Below are positions 27,848 to 36,904 of a stretch of 64,000 bases of DNA, one piece after another. Position 1 is the stretch's first letter; each line of letters opens with the position of its first letter. The stretch lies in assembly GCF_007558825.1 (NCBI RefSeq), contig NZ_VLTK01000003.1:466998-530997 (forward strand), written 5' to 3'. The translations under genes and the position numbers were made by a program. Source of the stretch: Brevibacterium aurantiacum. Its GTDB lineage: Bacteria > Actinomycetota > Actinomycetes > Actinomycetales > Brevibacteriaceae. The notes below the pieces were generated by a model. It was not told the origin of the DNA. It saw only the letters and a list, made by a program, of their open reading frames with translations, and searched no databases.

Positions 27848-29668
27848 ATGACAGATGTGTCCACATCCGACAATCCGACAACACCGAAGTTCTCCGAGCT
27901 GGGTCTCCACCCGCTCGTCCTCCAGTCAGTTCAGACTCAAGGATACGAGACCCCGACTCCGATCCAGGCTGAGACGATCCCCGCGCTGGTCGAGGGCCGC
28001 GATGTCATCGGCCTGGCCCAGACCGGCACCGGCAAGACCGCCGCTTTCGCTCTTCCCGCACTGTCCGACCTCGCCGAGGCCGGCCGCGCCAACGACGGCC
28101 CCTTCGCTCTGGTCCTGACCCCCACCCGTGAACTTGCGATCCAGGTCGCAGAGGCGTTCACCTCGTATGCGACGAATCTCAACGACTTCTCCGTCCTCCC
28201 GATCTACGGCGGCCAGGCCTACGGCCCGCAGCTCTCCGGCCTCAAGCGCGGCGCTCAGGTCGTCGTGGGAACGCCAGGTCGTGTCATCGACCACCTCAAA
28301 AAGGGATCACTCAAGCTCGAAAACCTCCGTCACCTCATCCTCGATGAGGCCGACGAGATGCTCAAGATGGGCTTCGCCGAGGACATCGAAGAGATCTTCA
28401 GCCAGTCCGGCAACTCACGTCAGGTGGCCCTGTTCTCCGCCACGATGCCGACATCGATCCACCGCCTGACCGGCAAATACCTCAACAACCCCAAAGAGGT
28501 CCGGGTCGCTTCGAAGTCGCAGACCGGATCGAACATCCGCCAGCGCTACCACATGGTCCAGCACTCGCATAAGCTCGACGCCCTGACTCGAATCCTCGAG
28601 GTCGAGGAATACGAGGGCATCATCATGTTCGTGCGCACCAAGCAGGCCACGGAAGAGCTCGCTGAGAAGCTGCGTGCCCGCGGCTTCAAGGCGTCGGCGA
28701 TCAATGGTGACATCCCACAGCAGGCTCGTGAGCGCACCATCGATATGCTGCGCAGCGGCAAGGTCGACATCCTCGTCGCCACCGATGTCGCAGCCCGCGG
28801 TCTCGACGTCGAGCGCATCACCCTCGTCGTCAACTTCGACATCCCGCATGACACCGAGTCCTACGTCCACCGCATCGGCCGCACCGGGCGCGCAGGGCGT
28901 TCGGGCGAGGCCATTCTGTTCGTGACCCCGCGTGAGCAGCGTCTGCTCGGTTCCATCGAGCGCGCCACGAAGCAGAAGGTCGAACCGCTGTCGATGCCCA
29001 GCGTCGAAGAGCTGACGAACACCCGTGTGGAGAAGTTCACCAAGCGCATCGACGATGTGCTCGAGACGACCGAACTGACCGAACTCGCGACCGTCATCGA
29101 GCAGTACGAGCTCTCCCGCAACGTGCCTGCGACCGACATCGCCGCAGCGCTGGCGTCCCTGGTGCTCGAGTCGAACACCCTCAAGGCCGATCCCATGCCG
29201 GAGCCTTCGCGTGGCAAGCCTGCTCGTGACCGTGACGGCGGCGGACGCGACGGAAGGCCGGGCCGTGAACGCTCATCCCGTCCGCGTGATGAGAATATGA
29301 CCACCTATCGCCTGGCCATCGGCCGCAACGAACGCCTGCAGCCAGGTGCGGTCGTCGGCGCCATCGCCAACGAAGGAGGCCTGACCTCGAAGGAGATCGG
29401 TCACATCGACATCCGGTCGAACCACACCCTTGTCGATCTGCCCAAGGATCTCGATTCCTCGGTCATGCGCAAGCTCTCCAACACGCAGATCCAGGGTCGC
29501 CCGATCGACATTCGTCAGGATTCGGGCCGTCCGGCTCGTCCGTTCAAAAAGGGCAACTTCGACAAGCAGCCCGGCGACAGCCGCAACTTCCGCGGCGATC
29601 GTCGCGGAGGCGGCAAGAAGTTCAGCAATGACCGCGTCGGCGGAGAACGTTCACGCGACCGCTACTGA
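27848..29668 (+). CDS. DEAD-box ATP-dependent RNA helicase (CsdA/DeaD-like)
   Basis: Unwinds structured RNA in ribosome assembly and mRNA decay. The 606-aa protein has the Q motif (TPIQAETI), Walker A AQTGTGKT, PTRELA, DEAD, SAT and HRIGRTGRAG. Next come a linker rich in Arg, Gly and Asp (about 455-485), a DbpA/CsdA-type RNA-binding domain (about 485-560, TYRLAIGRNERLQPGAVVG) and a basic Arg/Gly-rich tail. This is the DeaD architecture. Its own terminator follows. Confidence 0.94.
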   Translation: MTDVSTSDNPTTPKFSELGLHPLVLQSVQTQGYETPTPIQAETIPALVEGRDVIGLAQTGTGKTAAFALPALSDLAEAGRANDGPFALVLTPTRELAIQVAEAFTSYATNLNDFSVLPIYGGQAYGPQLSGLKRGAQVVVGTPGRVIDHLKKGSLKLENLRHLILDEADEMLKMGFAEDIEEIFSQSGNSRQVALFSATMPTSIHRLTGKYLNNPKEVRVASKSQTGSNIRQRYHMVQHSHKLDALTRILEVEEYEGIIMFVRTKQATEELAEKLRARGFKASAINGDIPQQARERTIDMLRSGKVDILVATDVAARGLDVERITLVVNFDIPHDTESYVHRIGRTGRAGRSGEAILFVTPREQRLLGSIERATKQKVEPLSMPSVEELTNTRVEKFTKRIDDVLETTELTELATVIEQYELSRNVPATDIAAALASLVLESNTLKADPMPEPSRGKPARDRDGGGRDGRPGRERSSRPRDENMTTYRLAIGRNERLQPGAVVGAIANEGGLTSKEIGHIDIRSNHTLVDLPKDLDSSVMRKLSNTQIQGRPIDIRQDSGRPARPFKKGNFDKQPGDSRNFRGDRRGGGKKFSNDRVGGERSRDRY

Positions 29669-29718
29669 TGTGCATGCTCTGCTGAGGCGCTGAGGAATCG
29701 GCGCTGGGCTCGTATACG

Positions 29719-29756
29719 AGAAGAGGTCCCGCCACTAGGCGGGACCTCTTCTTTTA
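29719..29756 (+). terminator. Rho-independent terminator after the helicase gene
   Basis: A perfect 15-bp inverted repeat AGAAGAGGTCCCGCC with loop ACTA, followed by TTTT. It lies between the convergent helicase and uppS genes and probably works for both. Confidence 0.9.
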
Positions 29757-29778
29757 GGTTGCTGGTGCGGTCCGGTTC

Positions 29779-30555
29779 TCAGGAACTCGAGCGATCGACG
29801 GCACCGCCGAAGCGACGGTCACGACGCGCATACTCCTCGATCGCGGCCCACAGGGTGCGGCGATCGACATCGGGCCACAGCACGTCCTGGAAGACCATCT
29901 CCGCGTAGGCGGACTGCCACAGCAGGAAGTTCGAGGTGCGCTGCTCGCCAGAGGAGCGCAGGAACAGGTCGACGTCTGGCACCTGAGCGGCGTACAGACG
30001 CGAACGAACGGTCTTCTCGCTGACCTTGCCCGGCTTGAGCTTGCCAGCGGCTACATCGGCGGTGATCTGGTTGACCGCGTCGACGATCTCCGAGCGACCT
30101 CCGTAATTGACGCAGAACTGGAGGACTAGGCCGGTGTTGTGCTTGGTCATCTCCGCTGCGGACTCGAGTTCGTCGATGACTGATCGCCACAGGCGACCGC
30201 GGCGTCCGGCCCACACGATCCGCACGCCGAGCTCATTGAGCTCATCGCGGCGACGTCGGATCACATCGCGGTTGAAGCCCATGAGGAAGCGCACCTCGTC
30301 CGGGGAGCGTTTCCAGTTCTCGGTGGAGAAGGCGTAGGCGGAGAGATAGTCGACACCCATCTCGATGGCACCGTGGATGACTTCGAGGAGCGACGCCTCT
30401 CCTGCTTTGTGTCCTTCGGTGCGCGGCAGTCCGCGGTCGTTGGCCCAACGTCCATTGCCGTCCATGACCACCGCGACGTGATTCGGGACGAACTTCGCCT
30501 CGATGCCCGGAGGTCGGGCTCCGCTGGGGTGCGGGGGCGGCGCGGGATAGCTCAT
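29779..30555 (-). CDS. uppS: Isoprenyl transferase (undecaprenyl/decaprenyl diphosphate synthase, cis type)
   Basis: Builds the polyprenyl carrier lipid for cell-wall synthesis. The protein (258 aa) has the family motif [10 protein letters not shown] with the catalytic Asp at residue 32, [15 protein letters not shown], and [18 protein letters not shown] with WPDVD at the C-terminus. I chose ATG 30555, which overlaps the recO stop and has CTGGAGG upstream. The recO-uppS pairing is typical of actinobacteria. Confidence 0.95.
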   Translation of the reverse strand: MSYPAPPPHPSGARPPGIEAKFVPNHVAVVMDGNGRWANDRGLPRTEGHKAGEASLLEVIHGAIEMGVDYLSAYAFSTENWKRSPDEVRFLMGFNRDVIRRRRDELNELGVRIVWAGRRGRLWRSVIDELESAAEMTKHNTGLVLQFCVNYGGRSEIVDAVNQITADVAAGKLKPGKVSEKTVRSRLYAAQVPDVDLFLRSSGEQRTSNFLLWQSAYAEMVFQDVLWPDVDRRTLWAAIEEYARRDRRFGGAVDRSSS

Positions 30556-31280
30556 CTGGCCTCCAGAACTCTCAGTGATCGGATATTGCGTTCCAAGTGC
30601 CATGACACCCAGTCAGAGACGAGTTTGGAACCGTCGATCTGATCGTGGAGGTCCGAGGCTTCCACTCGCTCCCAGTCACCGGAGAGCAGGGCGGCCATAT
30701 GTTCGAGTGCGTCGGTGTCCGGCAGTGCCGCTCCGCTGGGTCGGCAGGCGGTACACACGGCACCGCCCAGGGAGGCTGAGAACGCACGGTGCGGACCCGG
30801 GCTGCCGCACTGTGCGCAGTCGAGCAGGCTCGGCGCCCAGCCGGCCACGGACATCGCCCGCAGCAGATACGCGTCGAGGGCCAGCCTCGGCGGATGCTCG
30901 CCATTGCACAGGGACCGGATGGCCGAGACGAGAAGCAGGAAATGGGTGCGTGATTGGGGTTCGACCTCGGTGATCCTGGCGGCGGTCTCCGCCATCACAC
31001 TCGCGGCCGAGTACGCGTCATAGTCGGCGCCGATGCCGCGCGCAAAGGGCTCGATGAGTTCGACCTGGGTGACGATGTCGAGGTTGCGACCGACGTGGCA
31101 CTGCAGATCGACGAGCATGAAAGGTTCGAGCCGGGAACCGAAGCGTGACTTGGTGCGGCGAATGCCCTTCGCTACTGCTCGGATCAGCCCGTGGCTGCGG
31201 GTGAGAACAGTGACGATGCGGTCGGCTTCGCCGAGCTTGTGCCCTTGGAGCACGATGCCTTCATCACGATAATTGTGCAC
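30552..31280 (-). CDS. recO: DNA repair protein RecO
   Basis: Mediator of RecF-pathway recombination that helps load RecA on SSB-coated DNA. The protein (242 aa from GTG 31280) starts with the OB fold ([20 protein letters not shown]) and has a zinc site CAQCGSPG...VCTAC near residues 145-170. The start coincides with the expected transcription start: GATAAT (-10) is followed by six bases and then GTG, so the mRNA is probably leaderless. Confidence 0.93.
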   Translation of the reverse strand: MHNYRDEGIVLQGHKLGEADRIVTVLTRSHGLIRAVAKGIRRTKSRFGSRLEPFMLVDLQCHVGRNLDIVTQVELIEPFARGIGADYDAYSAASVMAETAARITEVEPQSRTHFLLLVSAIRSLCNGEHPPRLALDAYLLRAMSVAGWAPSLLDCAQCGSPGPHRAFSASLGGAVCTACRPSGAALPDTDALEHMAALLSGDWERVEASDLHDQIDGSKLVSDWVSWHLERNIRSLRVLEAR

Positions 31281-31292
31281 CTGCCCATTATC
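31281..31292 (-). promoter_or_regulatory. Promoter of recO, leaderless configuration
   Basis: On the minus strand GATAAT (31287-31292) is a -10 element followed by six bases and then the GTG start at 31280. No ribosome binding site precedes the GTG. Confidence 0.6.
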
Positions 31293-31296
31293 GCAG

Positions 31297-31326
31297 AATG
31301 CGACGGGGAAAGATCCCCGCCGCACT
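31297..31326 (-). terminator. Terminator-like hairpin between leuA and recO
   Basis: AATGCGACGGGG and CCCCGCCGCACT form a 12-bp stem with wobble pairs around AAAGAT. It follows the leuA stop by about 50 bp and precedes the recO promoter on the same strand, so it probably ends the leuA transcript. Confidence 0.6.
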
Positions 31327-31373
31327 CTGTGGCCATTGTGAGATATCTGTTGTGACTCCGCTCAGCTGACGTC

Positions 31374-33146
31374 TCAGCGCTCGCGCTCACCGTCGCGATC
31401 ACGGGCGGCACGGTTGACTGCCGAGACGACGGCCTTGAGTGAGGCCTTCGTGATGTTCGAGTGAAGTCCGGCGCCCCAGACGACACGGTCTTCGACGGCG
31501 AGCTCGACGTACGCAGCCGCCATGGTGTCAGCACCGGAGCCGATGGCGTGTTCGGTATAGTCCTGGAGGCGAACGTCGACGTCGAAGTTGTCGATGAGCA
31601 CCTTCACCAGTGCATCGATGGGCCCTTTGCCGCGCCCTTCGTAGGTGCGCTCTTGGCCGTCGACGATGAGGTCGACCTCGACGCGCTCCGAGGCGCCCGA
31701 GTCATCAACCGTGCCCGAGTCGGTGCGAAGCCCCACGATCTGGAACCGGCCCCAGGCGTTGTCCTGATCATCGCTGGGCAGGTACTCGTGGTTGAAGATG
31801 CGGCGGATCTCCTCGGCGGAGACCTCTCCTCCGCTTTCGGTGTGCTGCTGGACGGCGCGGGAGAATTCGACCTGCATGCGTCGAGGCAGATCCAGACCGT
31901 ACTCGCTCTTGAGCAGGTAGGTGACGCCGCCCTTGCCCGACTGCGAGTTCACGCGGATGATCGCCTCGTAGGAGCGGCCCAGATCTTTGGGGTCGACCGG
32001 CAGGTAGGGCATGTCCCATTCCATCAGGTCCACAGGCACGCCCTGCTCATTGGCATTCTTCTCACGGGCGGCGAACGCCTTGTTGATCGCGTCCTGGTGC
32101 GAGCCGGAGAACGAGGTGAAGACGAGGTCACCACCGTAGGGGTGACGTTCGTGGACGCCGATCTGGTTGCATTCGGTGACGGTGTGGATGACTTCGTCGA
32201 TATCGGAGAAGTCCAGCTCGGGGTCGACACCCTGGGTGTAGAGGTTGAGCGCAACAGTGACGAGGTCGAGGTTTCCGGTCCGTTCTCCGTTGCCGAAGAG
32301 GCAGCCTTCGATCCTGTCGGCACCTGCCATGATGCCCATCTCAGCAGCCGCCACACCGGTTCCCCGGTCGTTGTGGGGGTGCAGGGACACGGCCACCTCA
32401 TCGCGGTAGGGCATGTTCCGGCAGAACCATTCGATCTGGTCGGCGTAGGTGTTCGGGGTGCCGCGCTCAACTGTGGCCGGCAGATTGACGACAGTCTCGC
32501 GGCCTGAGGCCGGCTGCCACATGTCGAGGACGCTCCCGACGATATCGAGAGCGAATTCGGGTTCGGTGTCGACGAAGATCTCGGGCGAGTACTGGTAACC
32601 GAAGTCTGCGTCGCCGAGGAGTGACTCGGCGTGCTTCATGACCGCCTGGGTGCCACGGGTGGCGATGTCACGAGTCTGGTCGAAACCCTCACCGTCGAAA
32701 CCGAACACGACCTTGCGGAAGACCGGCGCGGTCGCGTTATAGAGGTGGACAGTCGGCTTCTGGGCACCGACGAGGGACTCCACCGTACGTTCGATGAGAT
32801 CCTCACGAGCCTGGGTGAGTACGGAGATGCGCACATCGTCGGGGATGGCGTCCTGCTCGATGATCTCGCGGACGAAATCGAAGTCAACCTGGCTGGCTGC
32901 GGGGAATCCGACCTCGATCTCCTTGAAGCCGAGCTTGACCAAGAGGTCGAACATCTTGCGCTTGCGATCAGGCGTCATCGGATCGATGAGGGCCTGGTTG
33001 CCGTCCCGCAGATCGGTGCTCAGCCAACGCGGAGCCTTCCGGATCAGCTGATCGGGCCAGGTGCGGTCGCGCATATCGAGAGCAATCCGGTCCTGAAAGG
33101 ACTTGTACTTGCTGAATGGCATAGGAGTCGGCTTCTGCAGTTTCAT
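31374..33146 (-). CDS. leuA: 2-isopropylmalate synthase
   Basis: First committed step of leucine synthesis: acetyl-CoA plus 2-ketoisovalerate to 2-isopropylmalate. The 590-aa protein is the long actinobacterial form. It has the catalytic block STDLRDGNQAL near residue 45, SLHPHNDRGTGVAAAE with the metal-binding HxH, and a C-terminal leucine-sensing regulatory domain (about 440-580). Start is ATG 33146 with GAGGAACC upstream. Expression is controlled by a leucine leader-peptide attenuator at 33186-33259. Confidence 0.96.
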   Translation of the reverse strand: MKLQKPTPMPFSKYKSFQDRIALDMRDRTWPDQLIRKAPRWLSTDLRDGNQALIDPMTPDRKRKMFDLLVKLGFKEIEVGFPAASQVDFDFVREIIEQDAIPDDVRISVLTQAREDLIERTVESLVGAQKPTVHLYNATAPVFRKVVFGFDGEGFDQTRDIATRGTQAVMKHAESLLGDADFGYQYSPEIFVDTEPEFALDIVGSVLDMWQPASGRETVVNLPATVERGTPNTYADQIEWFCRNMPYRDEVAVSLHPHNDRGTGVAAAEMGIMAGADRIEGCLFGNGERTGNLDLVTVALNLYTQGVDPELDFSDIDEVIHTVTECNQIGVHERHPYGGDLVFTSFSGSHQDAINKAFAAREKNANEQGVPVDLMEWDMPYLPVDPKDLGRSYEAIIRVNSQSGKGGVTYLLKSEYGLDLPRRMQVEFSRAVQQHTESGGEVSAEEIRRIFNHEYLPSDDQDNAWGRFQIVGLRTDSGTVDDSGASERVEVDLIVDGQERTYEGRGKGPIDALVKVLIDNFDVDVRLQDYTEHAIGSGADTMAAAYVELAVEDRVVWGAGLHSNITKASLKAVVSAVNRAARDRDGERER

Positions 33147-33185
33147 GGTTCCTCATTCATTGATCGTGTGCTTAATCAGCATAGG

Positions 33186-33230
33186 AAAAACTCCGCGACG
33201 AGTGTGCTGTCCGATCAGGACTCGTCGCGG
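33186..33230 (-). terminator. leuA attenuator (intrinsic terminator in the leader)
   Basis: On the minus strand CCGCGACGAGT (33220-33230) pairs perfectly with ACTCGTCGCGG (33193-33203), 11 bp, followed by AG and TTTTT (33186-33190). The loop contains a second small stem GTCC/GGAC. The leader-peptide stop codon falls just past the left arm, so ribosome position can decide whether the stem forms. Confidence 0.85.
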
Positions 33231-33259
33231 CAAGGAAGGAGGAGCAACCTGTGAGCCAC
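33215..33259 (-). CDS. leuL: leuA leader peptide (four consecutive Leu codons)
   Basis: A 14-codon ORF, GTG 33259 to TGA 33215, reads MAHRLLLLPCRDES with Leu codons TTG CTC CTC CTT in a row. It lies immediately in front of the attenuator hairpin of leuA. With scarce charged tRNA-Leu the ribosome should stall in the Leu run and let leuA be transcribed; with plenty it reaches the stop and the terminator forms. It is too short for standard gene callers. The mRNA appears leaderless (see the promoter entry). Confidence 0.85.
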   Translation of the reverse strand: MAHRLLLLPCRDES

Positions 33260-33296
33260 ACAATCAACATAGTCCTGGTTGCTCGGTCCGCCTCAA
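33260..33296 (-). promoter_or_regulatory. leuA promoter, leaderless for the leader peptide
   Basis: TATGTT (33266-33271) is a -10 hexamer six bases before the GTG of the leader peptide; TTGAGG (33291-33296) is a possible -35 at 19 bp spacing. The geometry puts transcription start at or next to the GTG, explaining the lack of a ribosome binding site. Confidence 0.6.
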
Positions 33297-33391
33297 ACCT
33301 GTCCAAATCCTAAGATTATGATCCCGTGCTCGTCGAGATGGTCAGGGGTCGTGTGCCCCTCTTCAGTCGGCAGCACTCCCCCGCCAGGCTC

Positions 33392-34660
33392 CTAGTCGAG
33401 GAAGTCGACCGAGGCACGCGCCATGTTGAAGCCGACACCGGTCTCATCGGACTTGCACGTCATACCTTCGCGGGTCGAAGTGCAGGTCATCCCCTCGGCA
33501 GTGATCGATTCGCCGTAGCCGAGCACCCGAGCGGGGCCGGAATTTCCTGGGGCCTCTTGGCAGGAGAATCCGGCACCTTCGTCATTGGCCACGACGACGC
33601 CTCCCCAGTTATCCAACTTGCAGTCATCGGGTTCTGCAGGAGGCGTGTAGTCGAAGGATGAGATGACGCACCGGGTGCGATCCGCATCGATCGTGCACGC
33701 GATGTTCCCGGACGGTGATTTGAAAGACTCGGCAGCGACCGGCGGCTCCGAACTCGGATCGTCGGACTCGGAGCCTGCACCGTCTGAGGGTCCTTGCGAG
33801 GACGAGTCGGACGCGACGTCGTCCTTGCCCTGCGTCGCGTCCCAGGCAATGTAGCCGACGATGCCGAGGGCGATCACTAGTGCGATCGCAGCCAGAGCCC
33901 AGAGCCACCCCGGAACCTTCTTCGTATCGGGTTCACGGCGGTAGGGTCCGCCAGGTCCGGCTGGCCCGCCGGGCCCATATCCCCCGGGTCCGTACCCGCC
34001 AGGCCCGCCGGGACCGTAACCGCTGCCGTTGGGACCGGCTGGTCCACCCGGTCCGACAGGACCCCCTTGACCGACAGGGGCCCCTTGACCACCGGGGCCG
34101 ACACCTGGCCCGTGGGCGCCGACTGCCGGTCCGGGCGCACCGTGTCCTGCATAGGCCGCTGCAGCATGTGGGGCGTAGGGTGATGCGCCGTTGGGCACTT
34201 GCGACTCGTTTCCGGGGTACTCGGGGGGATGCGGTTGAGGAGCGGGCTGCCCGGTCGCGCCGAAGTCGGCGCCCCAGGGTTCGGGATTCGGAGACTGCCC
34301 GCCCGAAGCACCCTGTGGATTCCACTGCTTCGGCGCCGAGGCGGCCTCCGCCTCGGCGATGTCCTCGGACCTCGCCTTCCGTGGTGTCTGGCCGCTGACA
34401 GCGGATTCTTCGCTCTCGGCTGCGGCGAGTTGGCGCAGCTCGTCGAGGCTGAGCACCTCGGTGGCATCGACTCCGTCGGAGGACACCATCGACCGGAGCC
34501 GGGCCAACTCGTCCGCGCTGAGGGCTTGAGTCGAGCCGTCCGCAGCCGGGGCTTTGTCCTGGCCGATGAACAACTGCGTTGTGATCGAATCCGGAGACTC
34601 CTCCGCCGGTTTCCGACGCCCGGGGCGCGGAGGGTGGTTCGGCACAGGTGGAATGCTCAT
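33392..34660 (-). CDS. Membrane-anchored protein with Gly/Pro-rich region and C-terminal DUF6636-like domain
   Basis: The 422-aa protein has a cytoplasmic N-terminal part (about 1-100), a collagen-like linker with many GPGG/GPAG repeats (about 140-240), and one TM helix (about 250-275, WLWALAAIALVIALGIVGYI). An acidic Ser/Asp-rich spacer follows, then an extracytoplasmic domain that starts SPSGNIACTID and has paired Cys residues. The last part resembles the secreted DUF6636 family of actinobacteria, function unknown. It is divergent from the L,D-transpeptidase gene, which suggests, but does not show, a cell-envelope role. Confidence 0.8.
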   Translation of the reverse strand: MSIPPVPNHPPRPGRRKPAEESPDSITTQLFIGQDKAPAADGSTQALSADELARLRSMVSSDGVDATEVLSLDELRQLAAAESEESAVSGQTPRKARSEDIAEAEAASAPKQWNPQGASGGQSPNPEPWGADFGATGQPAPQPHPPEYPGNESQVPNGASPYAPHAAAAYAGHGAPGPAVGAHGPGVGPGGQGAPVGQGGPVGPGGPAGPNGSGYGPGGPGGYGPGGYGPGGPAGPGGPYRREPDTKKVPGWLWALAAIALVIALGIVGYIAWDATQGKDDVASDSSSQGPSDGAGSESDDPSSEPPVAAESFKSPSGNIACTIDADRTRCVISSFDYTPPAEPDDCKLDNWGGVVVANDEGAGFSCQEAPGNSGPARVLGYGESITAEGMTCTSTREGMTCKSDETGVGFNMARASVDFLD

Positions 34661-34720
34661 GGGCTCATTTTCGCATAGTCACTACCGCGGTGTTCTCAAG
34701 GTTCGTGAGATGATGACCTC

Positions 34721-35542
34721 ATGTTCAGTGGTGGAACCCGGGCCGGGACCAGCCTGACGATCGCTGTTGCGGCCCTGACGCTGTCGTCATGCGGGACGCC
34801 GACCGACAGTGACGACGATGATGGTGGTGGTGCGTCCGCTCATTCCGTGATGGTCGCTGCACCCGCACAGCAGAATCACCTCGGGGATTTCGCCGCCCCC
34901 GCACAGATGACCCCACACTGGGCGGAGCCCGCAGAGGCAACAGGTCCAGCCCACTGGGCTCGGGTCCCCGGACTGGGCCCGGAGACATCCGCACGGATTC
35001 CCGCAGAGACCTCACAGGTCCTCGTTGCCAGCGGGCCGGATGCGAATTCCGATTCCGGGCGGCTGAGCTTCTACAGCATCGAAGACGGGCAGTGGAAGAA
35101 GCGCAAGACCTTCGACATCCACAATGGAAAGAAGGGCTGGCTGGCCGATCGCCGGGAGGGCGACAAGACATCACCGGTCGGAGTCTTCACCCTCAGCGAT
35201 GCAGGCGGGTACAAGCGGGACCCGGGGACGGCGCTTCCCTACACCCAGGATGATCGACTCCCCTCCTCAGCGACGGTGGCCTACGGCCCCGAGTACGAGC
35301 GGGTCTTCGACTACATCATCGCAATCGACTACAACCGCGTACCGGGCACCCCGCCCACCGACAGGACTCGCCCACTGGGATGGGACAAGGGCGGCGGCAT
35401 CTGGCTGCACCTCGATCATGATTCCGGGACGAACGGCTGTGTGACGCTCAAGGAGAAGGACCTCAAATGGATCCTTGGGACCATCGACCCCGATGCCCAC
35501 CCGCGCATCGCCATGGGACCTGAGTCCCAGCTGCAGAAATAG
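34721..35542 (+). CDS. L,D-transpeptidase (YkuD) family lipoprotein
   Basis: Probable peptidoglycan cross-linking or related transpeptidase acting outside the membrane. The 273-aa protein has a lipoprotein signal with lipobox LSSC (Cys24), an acidic spacer, and a YkuD-like catalytic part with GGIWLHLDHDSGTNGCVTL, where His230/His233 and Cys240 fit the catalytic His and Cys. The core is divergent from well-studied Ldt enzymes and lacks their Ig-like domains. The gene is followed 10 bp later by a RibD-like reductase. Confidence 0.83.
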   Translation: MFSGGTRAGTSLTIAVAALTLSSCGTPTDSDDDDGGGASAHSVMVAAPAQQNHLGDFAAPAQMTPHWAEPAEATGPAHWARVPGLGPETSARIPAETSQVLVASGPDANSDSGRLSFYSIEDGQWKKRKTFDIHNGKKGWLADRREGDKTSPVGVFTLSDAGGYKRDPGTALPYTQDDRLPSSATVAYGPEYERVFDYIIAIDYNRVPGTPPTDRTRPLGWDKGGGIWLHLDHDSGTNGCVTLKEKDLKWILGTIDPDAHPRIAMGPESQLQK

Positions 35543-35552
35543 AGGCACCGCG

Positions 35553-36101
35553 ATGCGAAAGCTCATCATCTCCCTCGTACAGACGATCAACGGATCGTAT
35601 GCCCTGGACGGTTGGTCGACAGGCGTGTCCACGAAGGCCGACTTCAACTACTTCATATCCCTGCGCAGACAGGCAGGTGCCATCATCATCGATCGCCGGA
35701 CCGCGCTCAATCCCGCACTGCCGGTCATCAACGCACCGGGCAAAGCCCTCGAACGCACCCCCGTATATGTCCTGACCGAATCGGACCCGAACGAACTGAG
35801 CGCGCAGCTCTCCGAGGCTGGCCTCGACTACCGAGCTCAGCACTTCACTCCCGACACTGCAGCGCAGGTGCTCGAAGCCGTCGAATCCACCAGTGAGACT
35901 CTGGTGTGCGAGTCCGGGCCGAACCTGGCCTACCGGCTGCTCGATTCCGTCCCAGGTGCCGAACTGCACCTGAGCCTGAGCCCGCTCTACTCCCGCAGCA
36001 CCGGCAGCCACTTCTCCCAGCTCGAGGCCACCCTCAACTTGCGAGTCATCGATGTGCGAACCGTCGATGACCAGGTCTTCATCCGCTACGCCAAGGCCTG
36101 A
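35553..36101 (+). CDS. RibD C-terminal/dihydrofolate reductase-like NADPH reductase
   Basis: The 182-aa protein starts MRKLIISLVQTINGSYALDG and has SETLVCESGPNLAYRLL, the pattern of the RibD_C (5-amino-6-ribosylamino uracil reductase) fold shared with DHFR. It is shorter than typical riboflavin reductases. ATG 35553 was chosen because the homologous region begins there. Substrate unknown. Confidence 0.82.
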   Translation: MRKLIISLVQTINGSYALDGWSTGVSTKADFNYFISLRRQAGAIIIDRRTALNPALPVINAPGKALERTPVYVLTESDPNELSAQLSEAGLDYRAQHFTPDTAAQVLEAVESTSETLVCESGPNLAYRLLDSVPGAELHLSLSPLYSRSTGSHFSQLEATLNLRVIDVRTVDDQVFIRYAKA

Positions 36102-36138
36102 ACAGAAGCCAGGGACTGAGCACAGTCCACGATCTGGC

Positions 36139-36786
36139 CTAGACGCCCAGCTGAGTGCTGATGTCGTGCTCATCTGGTCGAGTCAGTACCACGCTGACTG
36201 CTTCGGCGACCTTGGGAAGGCTGATCGTCTCCACTCCCCCTCGCAGATCGTTGCGGTCATCACCGCCGATGGGTGCCATGACCTTGAGCTCGCGGTAGTC
36301 CACGGTGTCCGTCTCGGCCTCGGCCACCCTGATGAGCATCTCTTGGGCGGCGCCGAATACGCTGATCGCTCCAGACCCGACGCAGGCTTCGACGCTGGCC
36401 ACACCGTTGAGGGCCAGGTGCCGGACATGGGCACTTCCCGCCTCCTCGGCGAGCGCCTCCGATACCGCGCAGGCCGCAAAATGACCACGCAGGTATGAGG
36501 AGTAATCCTCATCGAAGGAAGCGAGCCCGCGAGCGATCATCGCGTCGTCCACGTACCACCCACCGACCGCAGCGATGACTGCGTCGACCGGCGATGCGTC
36601 CAAGCGGTGGAGTTCGTCGATGACGGCCTGGGGCCGATCCACCCAATCGGGGACGACGAGGGGCTCATAGGCAGTCGTGCCCTCCGGCTGTGAACGGACG
36701 ATGCCTGATATGCGATGGTCAGCGGACAGGTGCTGGGCCAGGCCCGTGCCGACGTGGCCGGAGGCTCCGAAGATGAGGATGTGCAT
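36139..36786 (-). CDS. Atypical short-chain dehydrogenase (NAD(P)-binding Rossmann protein)
   Basis: The 215-aa protein begins MHILIFGASGHVGTGLA, a clear Rossmann GxxGxxG dinucleotide site, and lacks an obvious YxxxK pair in the usual position. It resembles small NmrA/SDR-like proteins. It is convergent with the RibD-like gene and divergent from the DUF817 gene. Function unknown. Confidence 0.8.
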   Translation of the reverse strand: MHILIFGASGHVGTGLAQHLSADHRISGIVRSQPEGTTAYEPLVVPDWVDRPQAVIDELHRLDASPVDAVIAAVGGWYVDDAMIARGLASFDEDYSSYLRGHFAACAVSEALAEEAGSAHVRHLALNGVASVEACVGSGAISVFGAAQEMLIRVAEAETDTVDYRELKVMAPIGGDDRNDLRGGVETISLPKVAEAVSVVLTRPDEHDISTQLGV

Positions 36787-36904
36787 GCCCCGAGTCTATT
36801 TGCTGAATCCACCGCTGCTCTGATGGCTCCACCGGCACCGAGGACCGCGGCGCCGGGCGCGATAGGGTTCTGTCACAACCGCTCCCCCTCAGGCGAAGGA
36901 CCTC

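Noticed and set aside
33887..34240. Collagen-like repeats considered as a possible separate phage-tail or collagen gene
   Set aside because: They are in frame within a single open gene with a TM helix and a conserved C-terminal domain.
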